Source: an uncultured Ruminococcus sp. (lineage in GTDB: Bacteria; Bacillota; Clostridia; Oscillospirales; Ruminococcaceae). From it: a DNA stretch of 7,239 bases. Both the position numbers and the translations under genes were made by a program. Below are positions 1 through 5,441 of the stretch, piece after piece. Where the stretch lies: NCBI GenBank assembly GCA_900540005.1, contig UQEM01000125.1:1-7239 (forward strand), written 5' to 3'. Positions within the stretch are counted from its first letter, which is position 1, and every line of letters begins with the position of its first letter. The notes under the pieces were generated by a model. That model did no database searches. It was not told where the DNA came from and was given only the letters and a program-made list of their open reading frames with translations.

Positions 1-78
1 ACAACATAGAATATTTTTGTTTTTTGCGCTGTCTACTTGACAGGGGGCGGGTCAACTGACTGCCGCTGATTTTTATTA
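1..78. other. Left-edge non-coding segment with small inverted repeats
   Basis: These bases lie downstream of the minus-strand methyltransferase stop codon, and no gene is visible in them. The segment holds a perfect 5-bp inverted repeat, CTGTC (29-33) and GACAG (39-43), with a 5-base loop, followed by a G-rich run (43-47). A second weak hairpin follows: GCGG-GTC (47-53) pairs with GAC-TG-CCGC (58-66), with a TG bulge, and is followed on the plus strand by a T-rich stretch (70-80). The second structure could be a poor plus-strand terminator for a gene off the left edge. On the minus strand neither hairpin is followed by a T run, so no convincing terminator for the methyltransferase operon is seen here. 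Confidence 0.3.
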
Positions 79-1143
79 TTATAGTGTTGTATAGAGATTG
101 GTTTCCCACGCCGGAATATACAACTGATGTCTTATGTAGAATTTGTAGCTTGGATTGAGTTTTCTTATCAGAAGCGGAAGTTCAAAAATATCCTCGTTGC
201 GATGGTAAAGCGAAACCATGAGTTTTGGCGTATGATGCGAAATAGTGAGAGCTGAACCCCATATTGCTTCGCGTTCAAAGCCTTCAACGTCCATTTTAAT
301 GATAGTGGCAGGGCGTTCACCAAGGATATTGTCCACAGACAAAGCTGAAACCATTGTTTCTGAACCTGCCGTTATTGCCGACTGCCTGCCTGCTTTTGCA
401 GCAAACGGGAGCTCGGAATCAACACACCAAGCAGCGGCATTATAGGCAAATACATGAGGCATTCCGCTTACAAACTTTGAGAGTTTCTTGAAATTCTTCT
501 TATCAGGTTCGAGTGCGTAAATTGCAGCATATTTTCCATGGGTGAATTCGAGCATTTCTTTTATCGTATCACCGTTATATGCTCCAAGGTCGACATAAAC
601 TTCATTTAGTCCGGGTTTTATGATTTTTTTATAGATCTCCGACTTGGGAGTGGTTACGGCTGAAAGGTATTCGATTTTTCCGCTGATTTTGAAATTTATG
701 ATATTGGCGTAGACTTTTCTGGAATAGTCGTCAGCGAGCATATCATAAACCTGCTGTATCTTTTCGGCATTTTCCATGCAGTATTCATAAGTAAACAATC
801 CATTGCCGACAACAGGAACATCAGGTACATAAAGTGTGTGTCTTGAAGCAATATCTTGTATTTTGTCAACGATTTCCTGATAACCTGCCGCAAAAGCAAG
901 CACTACAACAAAGTCGTTTACCATTTCCTCAATTTCGGAAAGCTTATGAACCTTGAAACCTTCAAAGGAGTGACCGCGCACAAAGTCATCACTTGCAAAA
1001 ATTCCCGAAACTGTGATATTACGCTGCTTGAAAACAGACATTATCTTCAATGCGCCGTCACCCATTCCGTAAATGAAAATCGGTCTTTTTTCAGCTTTGA
1101 GTCTGTCCCAACAGGATTGTTTTTCTACTATAAAGGATATCAT
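79..1143 (-). CDS. FkbM-family SAM-dependent methyltransferase with N-terminal Rossmann-like domain
   Basis: This 354-residue protein is predicted to transfer a methyl group from S-adenosylmethionine; the substrate is unknown. FkbM-family enzymes are mostly O-methyltransferases acting on sugars, polyketides or surface glycans. Residues 21-38 (PIFIYGMGDGALKIMSVF) start a Rossmann-like nucleotide-binding fold of the type often fused to FkbM domains in glycan loci. The methyltransferase domain covers roughly residues 165-345. Motif I is EVYVDLGAYNGDTI (181-194), the acidic strand-end motif is LEPDKKNF (211-218), and the FkbM hallmark IIKMDVEGFEREA lies at 281-293. No signal peptide or membrane segment is seen, so it is probably cytosolic. 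The ATG start has a GGGGAGA ribosome site (1153-1159) 9 bases away. It begins only 20 bases after the PH-domain gene ends, so the two are probably co-transcribed. The family assignment is confident; the substrate is not known, and no glycosyltransferases are visible nearby. Confidence 0.88.
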   Translation of the reverse strand: MISFIVEKQSCWDRLKAEKRPIFIYGMGDGALKIMSVFKQRNITVSGIFASDDFVRGHSFEGFKVHKLSEIEEMVNDFVVVLAFAAGYQEIVDKIQDIASRHTLYVPDVPVVGNGLFTYEYCMENAEKIQQVYDMLADDYSRKVYANIINFKISGKIEYLSAVTTPKSEIYKKIIKPGLNEVYVDLGAYNGDTIKEMLEFTHGKYAAIYALEPDKKNFKKLSKFVSGMPHVFAYNAAAWCVDSELPFAAKAGRQSAITAGSETMVSALSVDNILGERPATIIKMDVEGFEREAIWGSALTISHHTPKLMVSLYHRNEDIFELPLLIRKLNPSYKFYIRHQLYIPAWETNLYTTL

Positions 1144-1163
1144 TCTGCTTAGTCTCCCCGAAA

Positions 1164-1589
1164 TTAAAATTCATCATTGAATGGATCATCGGGATCGCCG
1201 ATATCATCATAATGATCGTGTCCGTCATGGGATCCCATCATATCTCTGCCGCGGATGCCGTACTTATCGCGCATTTTGTTGAGATATGTATCGATAAGCT
1301 CTGAAACCTGACGAACGTGTTTTATGGCGTGAACCTCCTTGGAGGGAGTGTCCGCGTCCTTACTATATATAATAATAGTACCGCAGCCGAAGATACGCTG
1401 CAAAAAAGGCTTACGCATTTTTTTATCTATGATCTTATACAAATCTATCTCGTCCTCTTCAACGCTGAGGAAACCCGTTCTCGTAATAAACTTCGTTTCT
1501 GTAAGGAAATAACGGGTAAATGACAGAGGAAGTCCAAAAAGAGTTCTTTTCTTATCCGTCCAGACATAATTGATTTCATCTGATTTCAT
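1164..1589 (-). CDS. Small bacterial PH-domain-like protein with Asp/His-rich C-terminal tail
   Basis: This is a 141-residue protein of unknown function. I chose the ATG at 1587-1589 because an AGGAGG ribosome site (1598-1603) lies 8 bases upstream of it. The longer frame from 1649 would begin inside the promoter region, with its first codons upstream of the expected transcript start. Residues about 20-107 resemble the bacterial PH fold of YdbT/DUF304-like proteins: a basic, beta-rich start (SFTRYFLTETKFITRTGFL, 23-41), then DEIDLYKIIDKKMRKPFLQRIFGCGTII-like strands and an alpha-helical end (HVRQVSELIDTYLNKMRD). The segment 'y/f-x-lT-x-t-k-f-x-i-r-x-G' followed by 'V-x-l-y-k-I' is typical of that fold. 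Unlike many relatives it has no transmembrane segments. The tail (119-141) is very acidic, with eight Asp, one Glu and three His. It is the first gene of an operon with the FkbM methyltransferase. Fold assignment is moderate; the role is unknown. Confidence 0.75.
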   Translation of the reverse strand: MKSDEINYVWTDKKRTLFGLPLSFTRYFLTETKFITRTGFLSVEEDEIDLYKIIDKKMRKPFLQRIFGCGTIIIYSKDADTPSKEVHAIKHVRQVSELIDTYLNKMRDKYGIRGRDMMGSHDGHDHYDDIGDPDDPFNDEF

Positions 1590-1627
1590 ATTTACAGCCT
1601 CCTGTCCATAATCATAAGTATAATTAC

Positions 1628-1656
1628 ATTTTACCACAAATATATACAATAGTCAA
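1628..1656 (-). promoter_or_regulatory. Sigma-A-type promoter of the PH-protein/FkbM operon
   Basis: Read on the minus strand, the -35 box is TTGACT (1651-1656), then a 17-base spacer, then the -10 box TAAAAT (1628-1633). Transcription should start near 1621, giving a leader of about 30 bases before the ATG at 1589. The promoter lies inside the upstream extension of the longest open frame, which supports the shorter start chosen for the PH-domain gene. Confidence 0.72.
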
Positions 1657-1740
1657 CCATATTTTCTAAAGAAACACCTGCGGTAAAAATTATAAACCTG
1701 AAAACTGCAAAAATATTTTCCTGAAATTGCGAAAAAGCAC

Positions 1741-1769
1741 TTTACAAGCGGGAAATAATGTGATATAAT
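1741..1769 (+). promoter_or_regulatory. Sigma-A-type promoter of rpsO-pnp with extended -10
   Basis: The -35 box is TTTACA (1741-1746), followed by a 17-base spacer and a perfect TATAAT -10 box (1764-1769). A TG dinucleotide at 1761-1762 makes it an extended -10 promoter. Transcription should begin near 1776. The AT-rich DNA just upstream (1700-1736), with runs of A, could act as an UP element. A strong promoter is expected for a ribosomal protein gene. Confidence 0.82.
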
Positions 1770-1775
1770 ATTATC

Positions 1776-1856
1776 ACCGTGTACTTGGACATGGGCAAGT
1801 CCTCGATTTCCACCCTAATCTAAGTTAACGGAATATTTTATTAAGAGGTGCTTCAA
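1776..1856 (+). promoter_or_regulatory. Structured 5' leader of rpsO, possible S15 autoregulatory site
   Basis: The leader is about 80 bases, long for a housekeeping gene. It can form ACTTG (1783-1787) paired with CAAGT (1796-1800), or alternatively GGAC (1787-1790) paired with GTCC (1799-1802). The two share bases and exclude each other. The ribosome site AAGAGGTG (1843-1850) precedes the ATG at 1857. In several bacterial groups S15 is known to bind its own mRNA leader and repress translation, using structures that differ between lineages. That this leader works so is inference. I cannot match it to a named class by eye. Confidence 0.4.
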
Positions 1857-2123
1857 ATGTTATTGAAGGATGAAAAGACTGCTGTTATCGAAGCTAACAG
1901 AACTCACGAAAACGACACAGGATCCCCTGAAGTTCAGATCGCTATTCTTACAAGAAGAATCAACGACCTTACTGAACATCTCAAGTCTCACAAGAACGAT
2001 CATCACTCAAGAAGAGGTCTTCTCAAGATGGTTGGTCACAGACGTAATCTCCTCAGCTATCTCAAGAAGAAGGATATTAACAGATATCGTGCTATCGTTG
2101 AGAAGCTCGGTCTTCGTAAGTAA
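1857..2123 (+). CDS. rpsO: 30S ribosomal protein S15
   Basis: S15 is a primary 16S rRNA-binding protein of the small subunit platform. It binds the h20-h21-h22 three-way junction and helps form bridge B4 to the 50S subunit. The protein is 88 residues, close to the usual 89. The family signature [12 protein letters not shown] is at 16-27, followed by the four-helix core and HHSRRGL (49-55). The rRNA-contacting residues His41, Asp48 and Ser51 are all present. It ends in the typical GLRK. I chose the ATG at 1857 over the in-frame GTG at 1848 because that GTG overlaps the AAGAGGTG ribosome site, and because the resulting length fits the family. It is followed by pnp 164 bases downstream on the same strand, the conserved bacterial order. 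Identification is essentially certain. Confidence 0.98.
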   Translation: MLLKDEKTAVIEANRTHENDTGSPEVQIAILTRRINDLTEHLKSHKNDHHSRRGLLKMVGHRRNLLSYLKKKDINRYRAIVEKLGLRK

Positions 2124-2133
2124 TTTCATTAAC

Positions 2134-2170
2134 CTTAAGGCAGTGGGGGTTCTACCCCTCTGCCTTTAAG
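2134..2170 (+). terminator. Strong hairpin after rpsO, probable leaky intrinsic terminator or 3' stabiliser
   Basis: CTTAAGGCAG (2134-2143) pairs with CTGCCTTTAAG (2160-2170) with a single bulged T. Inside it, GGGGT (2146-2150) pairs with ACCCC (2154-2158) around a TCT loop. This gives about 15 pairs, many of them G-C. Only three T residues (2165-2167) follow the G-C core, and they are themselves part of the lower stem, so termination would be partial. That would let some transcripts read through into pnp while protecting the 3' end of the rpsO message. Confidence 0.6.
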
Positions 2171-2171
2171 T

Positions 2172-2262
2172 CTATCAGCGGTCAGAGATTAGAAGTCAGA
2201 GGCAAGCAGTAAGATAACTGCTTACTTCCTGCCTCTAACTTCTAAAATCTCCGAACTGATAG
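2172..2262 (+). repeat. Long 91-base imperfect inverted repeat in the pnp leader
   Basis: This region folds as one long hairpin. The outer arms are CTATCAG (2172-2178) and CTGATAG (2256-2262). Next, GAGATT (2185-2190) pairs with AATCTC (2246-2251). AGAAGT-C-AGAGGC (2191-2203) then pairs with GCCTCT-A-ACTTCT (2231-2243), broken only by a C/A mismatch. The top is AAGCAGT (2204-2210) with ACTGCTT (2217-2223) around a 6-base loop. It ends 13 bases before the pnp ribosome site (GGAGG, 2276-2280). The length and near-continuous pairing suit cleavage by RNase III. A short mobile palindromic element (MITE-like) inserted between rpsO and pnp is the main alternative. No T run follows, so it is not a terminator. 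Confidence 0.75.
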
Positions 2263-2287
2263 CAAATTTTAAAACGGAGGATTTTTT

Positions 2288-4402
2288 ATGTTTGAAAAAT
2301 ACAGAACTTTTGAAACCACATATGCCGGCAGACCTCTCGTTGTAGAAACAGGCAAAACCTGCGGACTTGCAAACGGTTCATGCTGGGTTCGCTACGGTGA
2401 AACCGTTGTAATGGCTAATGTTACTGCAAGTAAAAAGCCCAGAGAAGGCGTTGACTTCTTCCCGCTTTCAGTTGACTACGAGGAGAGACTCTATTCCGTT
2501 GGCAAGATTCCCGGCTCTTTCACAAAAAGAGAGGGCAAGCCTACTGAAAAGGCTATCCTTACTTCTCGCTGCGTAGACAGACCTATTCGTCCCCTCTTCC
2601 CCAAGGATATGAGAAATGATGTTTCAGTTGTTATGACTGTCCTTGCTGTAGAGCCTGATAACTCACCCGAAATTGCAGGCATGATCGCTACATCAATTGC
2701 AATTTCAATCTCCGATATCCCGTGGAATGGCCCTATCGCAGGAATAAATGTTGGTCTTGTTGACGGTGAAATAGTCCTCAATCCTACACTTGAACAGCGC
2801 GCTAAGACAGATCTCACACTTACAGTTGCAGGTACTGCTGAAAAGATAGTTATGATTGAAGCAGGTGCAAACGAAGTCCCCGAGGACACAATGCTTGAGG
2901 CTATTCTCAAGGGTCATGAGGAGATCAAGAAGATGGTCGCTTTCATCAGCGATATTCGTGCTCAGATTGGCAAGCCCAAGTTTGCTTTTGAATCTCAGGA
3001 AGTAGACCACGATATGTTTGACGCTATTGAGGAATTCGCTTCAGACCGCGTTAAATTCGCTCTTGACACAAACGATAAGAATGTTCGTGACGAGAGACTT
3101 GCTCCCATTGTTGATGATATACACGCTAAGTTCGATGAGGTTTACCCTGAACAGATTGCTATGATCGATGAGTGCATATACAAGCTTCAGAAAAAGATCG
3201 TTCGTGCATGGCTCTATGAGGGTAAGCGTGTTGACGGCAGAGGTATTGATGAAATTCGTCCCCTTGCTGCAGAAGTAGGTGTTCTCCCCCGCGTTCACGG
3301 CTCCGGACTCTTTACAAGAGGTCAGACACAGGTTCTTACAATTGCAACCCTCGGCCCTGTAAGTGATGCACAGAAGCTCGACGGACTTGACGAGGAAGAA
3401 ACAAAGAGATATATGCACCAGTACAATTTCCCGAGCTATTCTGTAGGTGAAACCAAGCCCAGCAGAGGCCCCGGAAGACGTGAGATCGGTCATGGCGCAC
3501 TTGCTGAGAGAGCACTTGCTCCTGTAATTCCCCCTGTTGAGGAATTTCCCTACGCTATGAGACTTGTTTCCGAGGTTCTTTCTTCTAACGGTTCTACTTC
3601 TCAGGGTTCGATTTGTGGCTCCACACTCGCACTTATGGATGCCGGAGTTCCGATCAAGGCTCCTGTTGCCGGAATCTCCTGCGGACTTATCACTCTCCCC
3701 GACAGTGATGACTTCATGACAATGGTTGACATTCAGGGTCTTGAGGACTTCTTTGGCGATATGGACTTCAAGGTTGGCGGTACTCATAAGGGTATCACAG
3801 CTATTCAGGTGGATATCAAGGTTGACGGACTTACTCCTGCAATTATTAAGGAAGCTTTTGAAAAGACAAGAAAGGCTCGTATTCACATTCTCGATGATAT
3901 TATGCTCAAGGCTATTCCTCATGCAAGAGAAGAAGTTAACGAGTATGCTCCCAAGATGCTCCAGACAAAGGTTCCGACAGACAAGATACGTGAAGTTATC
4001 GGTTCAGGCGGCAAGGTTATCCAGAAGATATCTGCTGACTGCAACGTAAAGATTGACATCAACGATGATGGTAATGTATTCATCAGCGGTATTGACGGCA
4101 ATGGTGCAAAGAAAGCACTCCAGATCGTAAATACTATCGCTAATGGAGCTGAAGTTGGTGCAATTTACAGAGGCAAGGTTGTAAAAATCATCGAAATCGG
4201 CGCATTTGTTGAGATAGTTCCCGGCGTTGAAGGTCTTGTTCACATCTCTAAGCTTGATAAGCAGAGAGTGGAAAAGGTTGAAGATGTTGTTTCTGTAGGC
4301 GATGAGATCGTAGTTAAGGTACTCGAATTTGACCGTCAGGGCAGAATGAATCTTTCACGCAAGGATGCTCTTGCTGAAATCGAAGCTAAGAGAAATAAGT
4401 AA
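2288..4402 (+). CDS. pnp: Polyribonucleotide nucleotidyltransferase (PNPase)
   Basis: PNPase degrades RNA 3' to 5' by phosphorolysis, releasing nucleoside diphosphates. It works as a cytosolic homotrimer in mRNA turnover. The protein has 704 residues, the usual size. The first RNase PH domain covers about 12-145 and an all-helical linker domain about 240-310. The second RNase PH domain (about 315-545) begins near KRVDGRGIDEIRPL. A KH domain (about 555-615) carries the GSGG loop at 572-575, and an S1 domain spans about 622-692. The phosphate-binding stretch SSNGSTSQGS is at 432-441. FFGDMDFKV (488-496) carries Asp493 and Lys495, and Asp487 lies just before it; by alignment these match the catalytic Asp486, Asp492 and Lys494 of the E. 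coli enzyme. The ATG has CGGAGG (2275-2280) 7 bases upstream. The gene is complete and appears active. It is likely transcribed from the rpsO promoter by read-through, as I saw no separate promoter in the gap. Confidence 0.99.
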   Translation: MFEKYRTFETTYAGRPLVVETGKTCGLANGSCWVRYGETVVMANVTASKKPREGVDFFPLSVDYEERLYSVGKIPGSFTKREGKPTEKAILTSRCVDRPIRPLFPKDMRNDVSVVMTVLAVEPDNSPEIAGMIATSIAISISDIPWNGPIAGINVGLVDGEIVLNPTLEQRAKTDLTLTVAGTAEKIVMIEAGANEVPEDTMLEAILKGHEEIKKMVAFISDIRAQIGKPKFAFESQEVDHDMFDAIEEFASDRVKFALDTNDKNVRDERLAPIVDDIHAKFDEVYPEQIAMIDECIYKLQKKIVRAWLYEGKRVDGRGIDEIRPLAAEVGVLPRVHGSGLFTRGQTQVLTIATLGPVSDAQKLDGLDEEETKRYMHQYNFPSYSVGETKPSRGPGRREIGHGALAERALAPVIPPVEEFPYAMRLVSEVLSSNGSTSQGSICGSTLALMDAGVPIKAPVAGISCGLITLPDSDDFMTMVDIQGLEDFFGDMDFKVGGTHKGITAIQVDIKVDGLTPAIIKEAFEKTRKARIHILDDIMLKAIPHAREEVNEYAPKMLQTKVPTDKIREVIGSGGKVIQKISADCNVKIDINDDGNVFISGIDGNGAKKALQIVNTIANGAEVGAIYRGKVVKIIEIGAFVEIVPGVEGLVHISKLDKQRVEKVEDVVSVGDEIVVKVLEFDRQGRMNLSRKDALAEIEAKRNK

Positions 4403-4406
4403 TATT

Positions 4407-4439
4407 AAAGACCTGCTGCATAACGCGGCAGGTCTTTTT
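4407..4439 (+). terminator. Rho-independent terminator of pnp, shared with the convergent azlD end
   Basis: AAAGACCTGC (4407-4416) pairs perfectly with GCAGGTCTTT (4428-4437), and the stem runs into a run of five T (4435-4439). It begins 4 bases after the pnp stop. On the other strand the same stem ends in TTTAATATT, which could weakly terminate the convergent azlD transcript, whose stop codon is only 4 bases beyond the structure. The placement suggests a bidirectional terminator that is stronger for pnp. Confidence 0.92.
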
Positions 4440-4443
4440 GCAT

Positions 4444-4746
4444 TTATAGGATAATTAATCCGCTTATCCATGCTGCCAGTGAGGCAGATAGAGCAACAAC
4501 GATCAATGGTAAGTCGAAGTATGCGAGTACCAATGCGATCGCCGTACCGATCGAAGCGGTAATGGTATTTCCTGTGCTATAGAAGATAGCAGGAAATGTC
4601 ATTGCACTCAAAACAGCATAAGGAATGTAATAGAGCAGGCTGTTTAAAAATTTTGAAGTTATTTGTTTTCTGAAAAAAGCAAACGGAATAACTCGGATAA
4701 GATATGTTACTCCTGCCATAACAGCTATGTAAATTGCTATGCTCAT
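4444..4746 (-). CDS. azlD: AzlD-family branched-chain amino acid transport subunit
   Basis: This is a 100-residue, very hydrophobic inner-membrane protein, the normal size for AzlD (Pfam AzlD, also YgaH). It has about four membrane segments. The family pattern is clear: YLIRVIPFAFFRK near 15-27, then YYIPYAVLSAMTFPAIF at 39-55, and a C-terminal AAWISGLIIL. AzlD works with AzlC as a small two-part permease. Characterised relatives (E. coli YgaZH, B. subtilis AzlCD) export branched-chain amino acids, methionine or azaleucine. The start ATG overlaps the azlC stop as ATGA (4743-4746). A strong AAAGGAGGA ribosome site (4756-4764), 9 bases upstream inside azlC, also allows independent initiation. 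It is the last gene of the operon. Confidence 0.93.
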   Translation of the reverse strand: MSIAIYIAVMAGVTYLIRVIPFAFFRKQITSKFLNSLLYYIPYAVLSAMTFPAIFYSTGNTITASIGTAIALVLAYFDLPLIVVALSASLAAWISGLIIL

Positions 4747-5441
4747 GTTTCAACGTCCTCCTTTGGAAATACTATTGCGCTTATTACCGAAGAAACTATT
4801 GCACAGATAATTACGCTGAATCCCGATGAGATCATTGGAAGCAGGAATTTGAACAAGATACTGCAAATTGCAGCAAGTATAACGACGAAAAGCACGTTTT
4901 TTGACTTGCGTGACGGCGGAATTATTATAGCTATGAACATTCCGTAGAGTATTATGCCGAGTGCAGTCGTAATAGACTTAGGAAGTATTTCTCCTGCAGC
5001 AGCTCCCAGGAATGTACCGAGAACCCAACCAAGGACGGATATAAAGATTATTCCGTACATTATGAACGGTCTTAGTCTCCCCTTTTGAGCGATACAAAGT
5101 CCGAAAATTTCATCTGTTATGCCGTAAGCTGCGATCAATCGTTTTGGAAATGTAAAGCTGCTGTCGAGTTTTTGCGAAAGAGACAGAGCCATGAGAGCAT
5201 ACCTTATATTAATTGTAAGCTGAACAAGTATCATTTCTATGATCGTGCCATTTGAAGCAATTATATCAACGCCCGCAGCCTGTCCCGCGGAAGTTACATT
5301 AAGCAAAGAAATAAGCGAGGCATCTGTAACAGAAAGCCCCGCTCTGACTGCCATAATGCCAAAGCCAAAGGAAACGGACAGGTATCCCAAAGCAATAGGG
5401 ATACCTTGTACGAGACCATTCAGGAAGTCTTTTTTTCTCAT
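4743..5441 (-). CDS. azlC: AzlC-family branched-chain amino acid exporter, large subunit
   Basis: This 232-residue integral membrane protein of the AzlC/YgaZ family is the larger partner of AzlD in amino acid export. Family motifs are visible: a GIPIALGYLSVSFGFGIMA segment (13-31), NIRYALMALSLS (78-89, the usual 'N-x-R-x-x-L-M' motif), and YGITDEIFGL (106-115, the conserved 'TDE'). Five to six membrane segments follow from the hydrophobic stretches. Start choice: the frame opens with GTG at 5444 and then ATG at 5441. The only ribosome site, AAGGTG (5447-5452), is 5 bases from the ATG but too close to the GTG, so the ATG is preferred. That ATG shares its A with the TGA stop of the upstream transporter gene (TGATG), a layout typical of translational coupling. 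Substrate is inferred from the family. Confidence 0.93.
   Translation of the reverse strand: MRKKDFLNGLVQGIPIALGYLSVSFGFGIMAVRAGLSVTDASLISLLNVTSAGQAAGVDIIASNGTIIEMILVQLTINIRYALMALSLSQKLDSSFTFPKRLIAAYGITDEIFGLCIAQKGRLRPFIMYGIIFISVLGWVLGTFLGAAAGEILPKSITTALGIILYGMFIAIIIPPSRKSKNVLFVVILAAICSILFKFLLPMISSGFSVIICAIVSSVISAIVFPKEDVET

Noticed and set aside
29..51. TG-starting segment with inverted repeat and G-rich run at the left edge, resembling the end of an insertion sequence
   Set aside because: No transposase, no second terminal repeat and no target duplication are visible; 78 bases are too little to call an element.
1317..1523. Plus-strand frame opposite the PH-domain gene
   Set aside because: No ribosome site or promoter, and it is a shadow of a gene with a clear promoter, ribosome site and fold.
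2172..2262. Long hairpin considered as a transcription terminator or a tRNA-like or riboswitch element
   Set aside because: No T run follows, the fold is a single long rod rather than a multi-branch structure, and no tRNA or known riboswitch landmarks are present.
3041..3922. 293-codon open frame on the minus strand inside pnp
   Set aside because: It lies entirely opposite a complete, well-conserved pnp gene. It has no ribosome site or recognisable domain and is rich in Ser, Cys and Asn, as antisense shadows often are.
4663..4947. 94-codon plus-strand frame across the azlC-azlD junction
   Set aside because: It is antisense to two overlapping membrane-protein genes and has no start signals.
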